From assembly GCA_017506865.1 (NCBI GenBank), contig JAFCMP010000528.1:620001-684000 (forward strand): 64,000 nt of DNA, written 5' to 3'. The notes below the pieces were generated by a model. That model did not search any database. It was not told the DNA's origin and was given only the letters and a program-made list of their open reading frames with translations. This document shows, one piece after another, positions 56,801-64,000 of the stretch. Numbering within the stretch: position 1 is the stretch's first letter; every line of letters starts with the position of its first letter. The DNA is from Tribonema minus. Lineage: Eukaryota; Sar; Xanthophyceae; Tribonematales; Tribonemataceae. A program made the translations under genes and the position numbers.

Positions 56801-59755
56801 CCGGCTGGATCAGCCTGCCCGGCGTAGGGGAGGTGAATGCCAGTGCTTCGCAGTCTGCATGTTGCGTCATGTGCTGCACCTGATGACACTGAGGCGTTTG
56901 CATTGAGAATTTTGCGTTGCAGTTATAGTCTGCAGGCAGCTGCATATCTGGCATTTGAGCGATGCACTCACCTTGCCTGAAAGGCTAGGTTAGGGGTGGG
57001 GCGAGGGACAGCTTGCTCCATTCGCGTCAGCAGTGGACTTCGCTAACCTGGCAAAAATGGTCTTGCGCTGCTGTGGCTGCGCATATCGTTTTGGACTAGG
57101 CATGATAGTTTCAATCCTGATTTCTGACAGTAGACATGTTGCAGGACCTGCGGGCACCGGATGCGACGAGTGACGGCTAACGCAGCTGCACCCTGCGATG
57201 ATGCATGCCGGCCATCACTTAACCCCACACGCACCGCGCACCACCACCAATTCCTTGAAGTACGACCAGCAACATCAGCTTGCATTTGCACGACATCTTT
57301 GCATCGCCAGATATGCATGACGGTGCAGCTGATGAAGAAGACGGATGCCGAGCGCGCGCCCGCCGGCCTGGGCCGCAACGAGCCTAACGCCAACCCCGCG
57401 CTGCCGCCGCCGGAGGGGCGCCTGGACCCGCTGCGCATGCTCAACCCCGTGTACGCACTGCAGGCGTGCCTCGGCACAGGTCAGCGGCTACAGTACCCGT
57501 TTGCCAATGCTGCTGAGCGCGTATTCGAATATGGTTAAGCAAAGCAGGTGTGGAAGTTGGGTCTGGTGGCGCCTGGACCCGCTGCGCATGCTCAACCCCG
57601 TGTACGCGCTCAGGCTGCAGGCGTGCCTCGGCGCAGGTCAGCGGTTGCAGCGCCTGCCTGCCAATGCTGCTAAGTGCGTATGCAAATATGTGTGAACAAA
57701 GCAGGTGCGGAAGGTGGGTCTAGGACGTTTTGCCCCTAGCGAGCGCAGTGTTGACGGTACGATGGCAGTGAAACGCAAGGTCGGCCACACGCCGCAGCCA
57801 AATGTGGATGCATCGGCTCTCTGAGAGATGTTCATGAGAAATGTACCAACTAAACACATCAGCTTTAATAGTGAAGGGCCGGCCTGTGTTTTTGCTTTCG
57901 TGAACCACACATCAAGTGTTTGGACAAGACCTGAGGAGGTGGAAACTACCATTGACACCGTGGTTCTGGCAGCGACAGGGCCAATGTTTTCTCACTGGCT
58001 TCGCGTGTCATGCACTGTGCAGCACCATGACGACATGCATTAGCAGATGTTCCCTTCCTGGGAAGGGACATGCAACTCGCTACTCTTTAAATGTCCCGTG
58101 GATTGCATTCATGAAGGCCCCATCCAGGCCGACCAATTAGCACGCTACTCGCAGCTTGATAGGGTTAGACTTGGCAATTGGTAACGTACGCATTCAACAG
58201 CATACTATGCGCGCACAATGCCGCATGCACCTAAGAACACAACATCAACTACTGTCTGCAGGCGAGTACCATCATGGTGCTGCCTACCCCCAGCATCACC
58301 TGCTCAGTCCTTCACTACATGCCTGTCCTGTGGCCACTCCACTACTGCATAGCATGGCTGCATCGAACGCTGTGGCCCTCTGGACAGTGCAGCAGTGGCA
58401 CCTTGTGCAAGACCGCCAGCCCATTAACTCAATCGGCGTTTGTGAACAGGATCCAATGTTCCAGATCTCCGCCTATGCTTTGTGAAGCCCTTAGATTGGA
58501 GAACCCTCACGTTTGGGGCTGGAGCCGGTGTCTTACTGCTGCCTTGCATGGTGCCGCCTTGCCTCAGGCATGTTCGTCAAGATGACTGGCACGCTGTGCT
58601 GCCTGGGGATCTTCGCGCTCTGCGTTGTCATGGGCCCTACGATAACGGACGTGCTGCTGCTGATGGACAAGATGCCTGGCGGACCGCTGATGGTGAGCAC
58701 AGTGCGGTACCTGCTCCTCGTTGTACAGCCCTGGTATTCCTCAAAGCCGTGCATATTCGCTTTGGCAAAGTGCTTACCTTTGTGACATGCAGTGCAGGGT
58801 AGCTTGTGCTTTGCGCTGGGCATTTCAGGTCAGGCAAAAATGTGGTAGTAATGGCAGCGCTATGCTCCATCGTGAACAACATTTAATTGCGTAAACTATG
58901 CGCAGCCACACTGTGGGCGTGTACCAAGTGCCTCAATTTAGTGAGCTTTGCATAGCATGTATGGTCGTCGTCGCATCAGGGCATGGGCATATGGCATGTT
59001 CAACAAGTCCATCACAGACTAGGTTCTCCTATCTATGTGCGTTTCACAGCCACATGCTGTGATGGAGCACAGGTGAGGTAGCATGTTGCATCGCCGCAGC
59101 CAATCAAGTGAAATTTGAGTGTTGACAAATCAGTCACCCGCCTATGATGCCAAGGCCTGCTTCAAGTACCTGGCGCTGGACCGCCTGCTTTTGAAGATGC
59201 ACTGCTGCCACCATTGCAATTTGTCTTTGCAAGCACTTTGTGTGCATGGCAGCTCCGATGGCGCTGGCGCTGCTCGCCGGGCTGTGCAGCGTGTTGCAAC
59301 CATGTGTCTGAGTGCATGTGCACTATGGCGGGCGGAGGCAGGTGCATTCGCATACTGCATTGCGCCAGGGAGCATCCCCCGCACGCACATTGCGCCTGCC
59401 GGTCAACGATCTCACAGTATATGCCCGCCCCCCAGCGATGGCACATGGTGAGGGACAAGGGACTTGTCCTACCGTTGCATTGTACCAGTACATTTTACAT
59501 GCTGGCGACTCAGCAAAGCATATGAATGCACGCATGCGGGTTGTGCCGCTGCAGATGGCGCTGCTGCTGTGCATCGCAATGTGCGGCCTGGCCCACTCCA
59601 TGCGCACGTGCGCGCGCGAGTGCGGCTGCTGCGACGGCGGCGATGAAGATGATGCTGCCTATGACATTGAGGCCGCCGCCGCGCGTAGGCACCTGCGGAG
59701 ACCATCTCACGCAAAGGGCAGCACCAGCGCAACGCTGGCAACAAGTACTCACTAG
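23532..59755 (+). CDS. Ferlin (multi-C2, C-terminally anchored), 53 modelled exons
   Basis: Ferlins are large tail-anchored proteins that bind Ca2+ and phospholipid through tandem C2 domains and drive vesicle fusion or membrane repair, with the bulk in the cytosol. The ATG at 23532 opens MDSFKAVEYDLTIAVRELVL. All 53 exons have AG acceptors and GT or GC donors. Phase is continuous at every junction except exons 31 to 32, giving about 2,034 residues, the usual ferlin length. Diagnostic signatures in order: the FerI block after the third C2, YIYQARDLNPEDANGLLDPY, LLGTVSIPLGG, EYPIYSG...GYFKG, ELLGTTVIDLEDRWYS, PVELRELW, CELRIIIWK, FNWRMKWDVDLP, GLGRNEPN and a terminal membrane segment. The DysF region is absent, as in type-II (otoferlin-like) ferlins. 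Exon blocks are given as separate entries. Confidence 0.9.
30393..33201 (+). CDS. Ferlin exons 11-15: C2B plus FerI block
   Basis: Exons 30393-30482, 30942-31040, 31532-31696, 32573-32641, 33106-33201 (residues about 404-576). The domain opens HYTVMVHIIEVSKL with the loop DHDGSNDPF, followed by FDDLFYFEL and VRVDVLDSDLGKS, so aspartates suited to calcium binding are present. It runs directly into a FerI-type block: LIGSFQIDVEYIYFL, HHELYRQWVPLVD, GQLLLSVTIIGPGEK, which is diagnostic of ferlins. The last exon ends at a GC donor (CAG|GCGAGT at 33202). Confidence 0.9.
33620..36486 (+). CDS. Ferlin exons 16-19: C2C
   Basis: Exons 33620-33757, 34881-35048, 35441-35542, 36367-36486 (residues about 577-752). 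LRFLVVNLYRAADIPPMD opens the domain, and VDAYVLVKFG replaces the more usual VDPFV. Next come ITIPVMVPSMSNRIEM, RLMDKDLMADEVIGTPAII, then FWAPVYGCAHPENSLWDY and TTYRGALLLSL, the ferlin FGPCW...AYRGR-like tail. The intron between the first two exons carries a MITE (33776-34307) that starts 18 bp after the donor. Confidence 0.9.
33776..34307. mobile_element. MITE with ~34-bp inverted ends and TA target duplication
   Basis: The left end reads CCGTCATGGGCCAAATTAGG and continues CCTGTCGGTCAA. The right end is its complement with about four mismatches. TA dinucleotides sit outside both ends (33774-33775 and 34308-34309), as expected for Tc1/mariner-related insertions. It is 532 bp long with no transposase. 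It lies in a ferlin intron, starting 18 bp after the splice donor. Confidence 0.8.
36907..40902 (+). CDS. Ferlin exons 20-27: mid region and C2D; DysF absent
   Basis: Exons 36907-36993, 37447-37536, 37957-38082, 38784-38897, 39473-39553, 39971-40101, 40323-40396, 40754-40902 (residues about 753-1036). LPDIFVYLVRDDENICL and LLLRLGMGFE match the ferlin stretch that precedes DysF in animal dysferlins. Here the next exon goes straight to HPKLQPYTLFMYIYQ and the C2D core ARDLNPEDANGLLDPYL, NPSFFKI, EVWDHDRAPDPDDWVGTV. C2D has a full set of acidic loop residues and is the best candidate calcium sensor in the protein. Confidence 0.9.
41212..41252 (+). repeat. 20-bp tandem duplication
   Basis: CTCTGATCTTTCATGTTCTG occurs twice in direct succession in the intron between ferlin exons 27 and 28. 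Confidence 0.8.
41933..46080 (+). CDS. Ferlin exons 28-35: C2E and Pro/Ser-rich insert
   Basis: Exons 41933-42031, 42502-42576, 42774-42896, 43442-43534, 44057-44146, 44496-44580, 45131-45322, 45919-46080 (residues about 1037-1342). RPTIVPEMADYDVE and ILPIGLRDLHPKGL match the ferlin segment before C2E, and KELLGTVSIPLGGKIK closes it. Exon 31 ends in phase 0, but exon 32 in its ferlin frame needs phase 2, so a small exon is missed or a boundary is wrong in 43535-44056. Exons 33-35 encode a low-complexity insert (PPGGEPFGGGDTSNP, SPSMRSPGVSPPRMEPLTPP). Exons 28 and 31 use GC donors (GAG|GCAAGC, CAG|GCAAGT). Confidence 0.8.
44917..45003 (+). repeat. ~39-bp tandem duplication
   Basis: Two near-identical copies of a unit running from CAGTCCAAA through TTCCTTGAACTGAGCATCAA to CAAACTTCGG, in the intron before ferlin exon 34. 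Confidence 0.8.
46410..49413 (+). CDS. Ferlin exons 36-40: C2F
   Basis: Exons 46410-46553, 47118-47213, 47798-47926, 48478-48627, 49282-49413 (residues about 1343-1559). EEYPIYSG and IGYFKGVVRVYERS lead into the domain VRVYVLKASNVKGTG. Here the first calcium loop reads DNRNNPYMSL, so the usual D-PY aspartate is Asn, and calcium binding is probably reduced. DELLGTTVIDLEDRWYS and PVELRELWKETS are strong ferlin matches. The last exon ends at a probable GC donor (CAG|GCAAGG at 49414). Confidence 0.88.
50101..54056 (+). CDS. Ferlin exons 41-46: C2G
   Basis: Exons 50101-50171, 50749-50794, 51448-51543, 52149-52232, 53128-53229, 53840-54056 (residues about 1560-1764). GTLKMWLDIVPK, PPPALPCELRIIIWK, DIMTDMTDLFLKLKL, SMAFNWRMKWDVDLP and LTLQAWDFDALYNDM follow the ferlin C-terminal C2 closely. 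The 46-bp exon 42 is fixed by phase on both sides. The donor at 52233 is GC (AAG|GCAAGT). The start of exon 46 rests on an AG at 53838-53839 and is the weakest boundary: its first ~25 residues do not look ferlin-like. Confidence 0.82.
54522..59755 (+). CDS. Ferlin exons 47-53: linker, pre-membrane segment and membrane anchor
   Basis: Exons 54522-54552, 55456-55549, 55878-55979, 56743-56832, 57311-57479, 58568-58692, 59555-59755 (residues about 1765-2034). A charged linker (EADLEAAEQLTQTSEKSS, then RRSKGKKK) precedes KMWGMFKEG...GWISLPG and GLGRNEPNANPALPPPEG, the ferlin motif before the anchor. Exon 52 encodes a hydrophobic helix (TLCCLGIFALCVVMGP). Exon 53 encodes a second, MALLLCIAMCGLAHS, followed by a Cys/Asp-rich tail ending at TAG. 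Two membrane segments are unusual; the second exon may be alternative. The 31-bp exon 47 is supported because phases fit on both sides. Confidence 0.78.
57419..57722 (+). repeat. 151-bp tandem duplication of the 3' part of ferlin exon 51
   Basis: The sequence from CGCCTGGACCCGCTGCGCAT to GGTGTGGAAGTTGGGTCT is repeated about 151 bp downstream. Copy 1 is the exon end (RLDPLRMLNPVYALQACLG) plus its donor CAG|GTCAGC. Copy 2 keeps the coding sense but inserts two codons (VYALRLQACLG) and also keeps the donor. It has no fitting acceptor and is presumably intronic. Confidence 0.85.
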
Positions 59756-62700
59756 AAGGCAACAAGGTGGGTGTGCTGCCCATTGGCAATAGCTTGTGCT
59801 GACGACAGGCATGTCAAAGTGGTCACACCGGCGACTACTTGCGGTGAGATTCTAAGGTAGCGCATTGCTTCGCTGTGGCAGCAAGTATCTGCTACGTGCT
59901 TGTGAGCAACGAATGTTCGATGCCGGCACCAGCGCCGACGGTTTCCTGCCAGGAGAAGATGGGCGAACGTTATTACTGGCACGTACTCGGGATCAACACT
60001 CCAGATGTAGATTCGATTTGGGTGACAATGATCGCACAGCCGGCGGCAGATGTTGACTCTGTCAAACACCAGCCCATGTCAGCTGTGTGTTTTTGTGTGT
60101 GATAGTTTGACACTGCAAAGCAATCTTTTGGCGGCTGTTGACTAAGAAATGGCGAACAAGTCACTGGTGCTCCCTCAGGTTGCCAGACTCAGGCAGCTGA
60201 CGAGTTGTCACTGTGGTGCTGCGCCTCGAATTTACAGCGCCAGCGCCAGCGTATCGGGTCTTGTCCTGACAGTAGTCTGTACGCAAGAATGCTGCAACCT
60301 GCTTGCATATGCAACAGCATTTGTTTCGATCAGGCGGCTAGCATGACACGTGCGTGCGAGATCCTCCAATGTTGCAATTGTGTTTCATACTGGAGAGCAT
60401 GCACACGCCGCCTTGCTACTGACATCTGATCCAGGCTGCATTGCTCGGATCAGAGTCATCTCCACTGCTGATTGTGATCCCCTTCTTTTTGCCATGCGCT
60501 TGCATCACTCCCTTGCAGGCACATCTACCATCGTCGCTCCACGGACGACCGTAATGCCGGCATGATCAAGGGAGATGCCCACTGTCTGAGTTGTGCACAG
60601 CGCTCCACGCCCTTGTTTCCGCACTGATTTGACAGGGCAGCAGCAGCACAGCTCAGCCACCAGCCCAGACACCAGGTTGTGTCCTGTGCAGAGTGCAGCT
60701 TCCCCTACAGGTCCACGTCAGCAGAAGCACGCACATATGGCACACCGTGACATTGCGTGTTTTTGCGGCAAGGTCATCTCACTTGATCAGTTGCATCATG
60801 CTGCCGACGAGATGGGCCCAGCTGCGCCAGTAGTGGCACTTGATGCGCAAGCCATGGTCAATCCAGCTTGTGCACTTGATGCTGGGCAGCATCCCCCCTG
60901 ATTGTGTTCAGTTTTGCAAGTTCCACCACAAACTCGCATGACGTGTTGTGTGTGTGGTGTGTGACTTGCGGTGTGTGGTAATGGATTGACCTCATACCTC
61001 AAAGCATGCGTTCATCACGCCTGTCTTGGTGTCCACCAGAGTCAATGGACCTGACATTGTCTGTGCACTCCGTACTCCTGCCGAGTTATTTTGTGCCACC
61101 TTGATGCAATGTTTGCTGATGATGTGACTTCTGCTTTTGCATTTGGTGCCTGTATGAGTTTTTTCAGCAACAAGTGCAACACCCTGCATAGCCAAAGCCA
61201 TCGACAGAGCTCAGCGGAGTTTGCACTCTTGCGCGGGCATCGGTGCGGTCGCATGCCAGGCGCAGCAAGTCCCAACGGCGAGAACATGAACTCATGCTCA
61301 GCAGTCACTGACTTGCCTGAAGACATGGCCGCCAGTGCCATTGGTGTGCATAGGCATTTGCACGCCAATCAATGAAGAGGTGATCAGGTAAGAGTGCTGC
61401 CGCTGTGTGATTCTTGACATTTGCATTCTCCCCCACCTCAGGAGCATATGTAGGCATTTGCATAAAAAACATGCATGCGCTGTGCCCGTTGCGTATGAGC
61501 TTGCTGTAGATACTTGTGCGCTTCAAGTTGTGCGCAGCAACATGTTGCGTGCCCTTCTTGCTGAACGATCTTGAGCCCGGGGCGATGACCAGGTACCTGA
61601 AGGTATTTGAGGGTAGTACTACACATAAGTCCTACCTGTAGGCAGCTTCATGATAGTGGTAGGTGTTCATGTATGGAAGGCGTGCATAAGCTCAATGGGA
61701 GCAGTATGACTGCGGTCAAGAGCTGAGGACAAACACTGTAGCCAGCGAATGCGAAGGCTCTCGCGCTCAGCACGTGCATCGCTACTGTGGCTGAGCGTAG
61801 ACTGCTGTTGTGGACCGAAATGCTGCAAATTGATGGCGGAGCACGCAGTTTTGAGGCGGCAGGCAGAGATTGGGCATCGCCCTTCTGAAAAACGAATCAA
61901 AAGATTGTTGAGCTCTAGGTGACAAGGGATTATATAGCAGTCTTGGCATGTGCTTTGCGTGCCCAAGCAACTCACATACAGTAGTCGTCTGGGAACGCTG
62001 TAGCTGAAGCGGGGCTTGGCAGACATGCCAGCCCCAGCCCTGGACATAGGGCGTTGTACCAGGGAAGTGCGCTAAGGGAAGGTATGGGCAGAGGCGGTCG
62101 CGCATGTAGCGCAGAATGCCACCTGTATGTGTGTGTGTGTGTGTGTGTGTGTGAGGCGTGCGCCGGGGGGGGGGGGAGGGTCTCTGTGTGGACAGTGCTC
62201 AGTCGGGTGAGAGGCCCTCAAGCCCCATTGAAAGGGAGGTATGGGCTCAGCGCAGGACGTTCTTGGCGCCTCCGCTGCTCGGAGTGGCTTGGCTGGCACT
62301 CAGCCTCTGATGAGGCGGTGCGATCTTCATTCTACAGCAGTGTGTATGCACAACATTTCCTTTGCGTTCATCGAGCGCAATGCATCAATGAGCTGAATGC
62401 AGCAAACTATGCAGGTCCGGACCTCGATAGGCAGGTTTGACGGCCCTGACTGCCTGTGCTGTAGTAGCCCATGACGCAGCCACACTCACACGCATAGCTG
62501 CCTATGCTTCGAACGTCCTTCTTGCTGATGCATCGGGTGTGACATTTGTAAGGACAGGAGAAGGGGTTGTGGATGCGGGGCGACCCAGCAGTGAGTTGAG
62601 GCTCTCCTGCATGGCCTGTGCACATCAGCGGGCAGGCAGAAGCAGCATGGACCCACGAGTGTGAAAGAGGGTTTCCATGTACATGGACGAGTGGTGTGCT

Positions 62701-63498
62701 ATGTGCGGCACCTGGCATCACTTTTGAAGGTGTACCACTGCAGAGGTGTCAAACAGCTTTAGCTGTACAAGAGCAGCCCCTGCGCTACATCTATGGCCCC
62801 ATGCCTCTGAGACCTCATTCGTTGCTTGAGCGGTTGTATCATATTGAGATGCAATCAACTGGCGACTGTGCACTGCAATTCAAACTACTTGAAGTATTGC
62901 ATCAGGAGCAGGCCTCCTGTCAAATCATTGCCACCAACCTGCTGGCAAGTAAATTGAAATTACAGCCTCATGCAGCTACTTGGTGAAGGATGATGTGAAG
63001 AATGAGTCTGATGTAGAACAACAGATTTGAGCCAACATTTCTGCGCTGTCGCTTGTCCCTGGTGGCGGCGCCTGCAGTCATACTGTGTGAAATGAACCGC
63101 GCGCAGCCATGTTCTGTTTGCTGTCATCCTTATTGGGTTGTTGACTTGTAATGGCACTGCCACAACTACCCACTACGGCAACGGCAAGTCTGATGGGCAA
63201 CAGTCGTCACTAGCAAAGCTTGATGTGACTTGCTACAGAACCACCAGTATGTCCGACCCATCAGTGACCACTATGCTGGCGTGTGAAAGCACCGTTACTA
63301 ACATTGCTTTGTCAACAACAACAGTGTGTACACCTGCAGCTGTACTTCTCAAGAACATGCCCATACGGCGCTTTCCAACACCTGATTCATAACCCAGTTG
63401 ATGTCTTGTGCTTCATACTTTGAACCACAAGACCCGCTAAACAAATCATGAAATGCCTCCGATGCGCAGCAGTATGCAGTAACCCGCAGCTGACTCAC
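59756..63498. other. Intergenic region with no recognised gene
   Basis: Only short, unconvincing open frames occur on both strands. Downstream exons of the RWP-RK gene may be here but could not be recognised. It includes a (TG)n run with an adjacent G run at 62126-62177. Confidence 0.4.
62126..62177 (+). repeat. (TG)n microsatellite followed by a G run
   Basis: About 14 TG dinucleotides from 62126, then a short GC-rich gap and a run of about 12 G. Likely polymorphic. Confidence 0.9.
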
Positions 63499-63639
63499 CT
63501 CACACTGCAAGCGGTAGCGCCTTTGCTCGAATGCGGAAATGCCCGGCTTGGCGGCGGTCTCTCTCAGCCCCTCGATGTTCTTCTGCAGCGCCCTCACGCA
63601 GCGGAACGGCCAGCGTTTGATGCCGTAGTGCCGACAGAC
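63499..63639 (-). CDS. RWP-RK domain protein, single exon recognised (partial)
   Basis: RWP-RK proteins are green-lineage transcription factors for nitrogen response and gamete or mating control. A 47-residue exon bounded by CAG| and |GTGAGT reads VCRHYGIKRWPFRCVRAL, then QKNIEGLRETAAKPG, FEQRRYRLQCE. This is the C-R-x-Y-G-I-x-R-W-P core with the following helix. The signature Lys of RWPxRK is Cys here (RWPFRC), which is unusual. The preceding helix (typically AA..LGV..T.LK) should lie in the next exon to the right, outside or at the edge of the window. Neighbouring exons were not found, so a gene fragment cannot be excluded. Confidence 0.72.
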
Positions 63640-64000
63640 CTGCATTTGCGGCCACGCACGTTGTTTGCGAGGGAGAACATTGATTGGATACTTTAAGTGA
63701 CTCAGTCCATTAGGATTTGCCATTGCACATAGGGTTGGATTGCAAGTGTGTGAAACGAACGGAGGCTGCTGCCCGAACCGACATGCGCAACATACAGTGA
63801 CTACTGCAGTCATCTGTAGGCAGGAGTTCAAATTTGACTTCAGTCTTGTGCTGTATGCTGTGTTCTGTGTGCATTAAGTGACACACAGCAAAGAGGCACA
63901 GAGTGGGCGTGGCAAAATTGACTCAACTACTGAGGAAATGTGTCATGATGCACCAACACTGCTCTTGGAACTGGTGACATTCTTGACCTGTTAGCTGACC

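Noticed and set aside
59258..59312. Alternative ferlin membrane exon (MALALLAGLCSVLQP)
   Set aside because: It follows an AG but its phase does not fit the end of exon 52, whereas the exon at 59555 fits. Kept only as a possible alternative exon.
60593..60901. Open frame of 102 codons after the ferlin stop
   Set aside because: No splice phase link to the ferlin, no recognisable motif, and composition like surrounding non-coding DNA.
61667..62047. Minus-strand open frame of 126 codons, possible downstream RWP-RK exon
   Set aside because: No similarity to RWP-RK proteins or other known domains, and no convincing splice boundaries.
1..64000. tRNA and rRNA genes
   Set aside because: No cloverleaf with a proper T-loop (GGTTCGA-type) and acceptor stem, and no rRNA core sequence, was found by eye. 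A tRNA scan would settle it.

Overview
The window looks like nuclear DNA of a green alga, most likely chlorophycean. Genes are split into many short exons (about 30-270 bp) by GT-AG and some GC-AG introns. Coding exons are GC-rich, introns are long and repeat-laden, and the recognisable genes are an APC8/CDC23 subunit, a ferlin, a family-1 glycosyltransferase, an RWP-RK factor and an Ala-rich non-LTR retrotransposon. RWP-RK proteins point to the green lineage. The species assignment is inference; no rRNA or organellar marker is present.

Layout. (1) 424-4818, minus strand: six phase-consistent exons of the anaphase-promoting-complex TPR subunit APC8/CDC23, running off the left edge. The largest intron carries an AT-rich, frame-broken, organelle-like insert (about 3340-4070). 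(2) About 5486-12500, minus strand: a near-complete non-LTR retrotransposon. ORF1 has a Cys/His cluster and a coiled coil; ORF2 has a C2H2-like finger, a reverse transcriptase, a CCHC knuckle and a restriction-like endonuclease. A short 3'-end fragment of a sister copy sits head-to-tail at its 5' side (12503-12650). (3) 12.7-16.2 kb: repeat-rich spacer with one copy of a dispersed ~290 bp repeat, a degenerate tandem repeat, a ~290 bp inverted repeat and a coding relic. (4) 16217-20053, minus strand: a complete 7-exon UDP-glycosyltransferase with a canonical 44-residue PSPG box. (5) 20.1-23.5 kb: a coding relic cut by the second copy of the dispersed repeat, A/T runs, and a 480-bp tandem duplication of a decayed coding sequence. 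(6) 23532-59755, plus strand: a ferlin gene of about 36 kb in 53 modelled exons (about 2,030 residues), with at least six C2 domains and C-terminal membrane segments. It lacks the DysF region. One intron holds a MITE with TA target duplication. (7) 59.8-63.5 kb: no recognisable gene. (8) 63499-63639, minus strand: one exon of an RWP-RK protein whose rest lies beyond the window or was not recognised.

The genes are unrelated in function and do not form a cluster. APC8 acts in cell-cycle proteolysis, the ferlin in Ca2+-linked membrane fusion, the glycosyltransferase in small-molecule conjugation and RWP-RK in transcription. The most notable items are the ferlin itself (a family absent from land plants), the high share of GC-AG introns, the retrotransposon with its head-to-tail fragment, and a 9-mer (CAACTTCAA) that abuts the retroelement ends and recurs across the window. 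Exon boundaries come from hand-read splice consensus, reading phase and family resemblance, with no transcript evidence.
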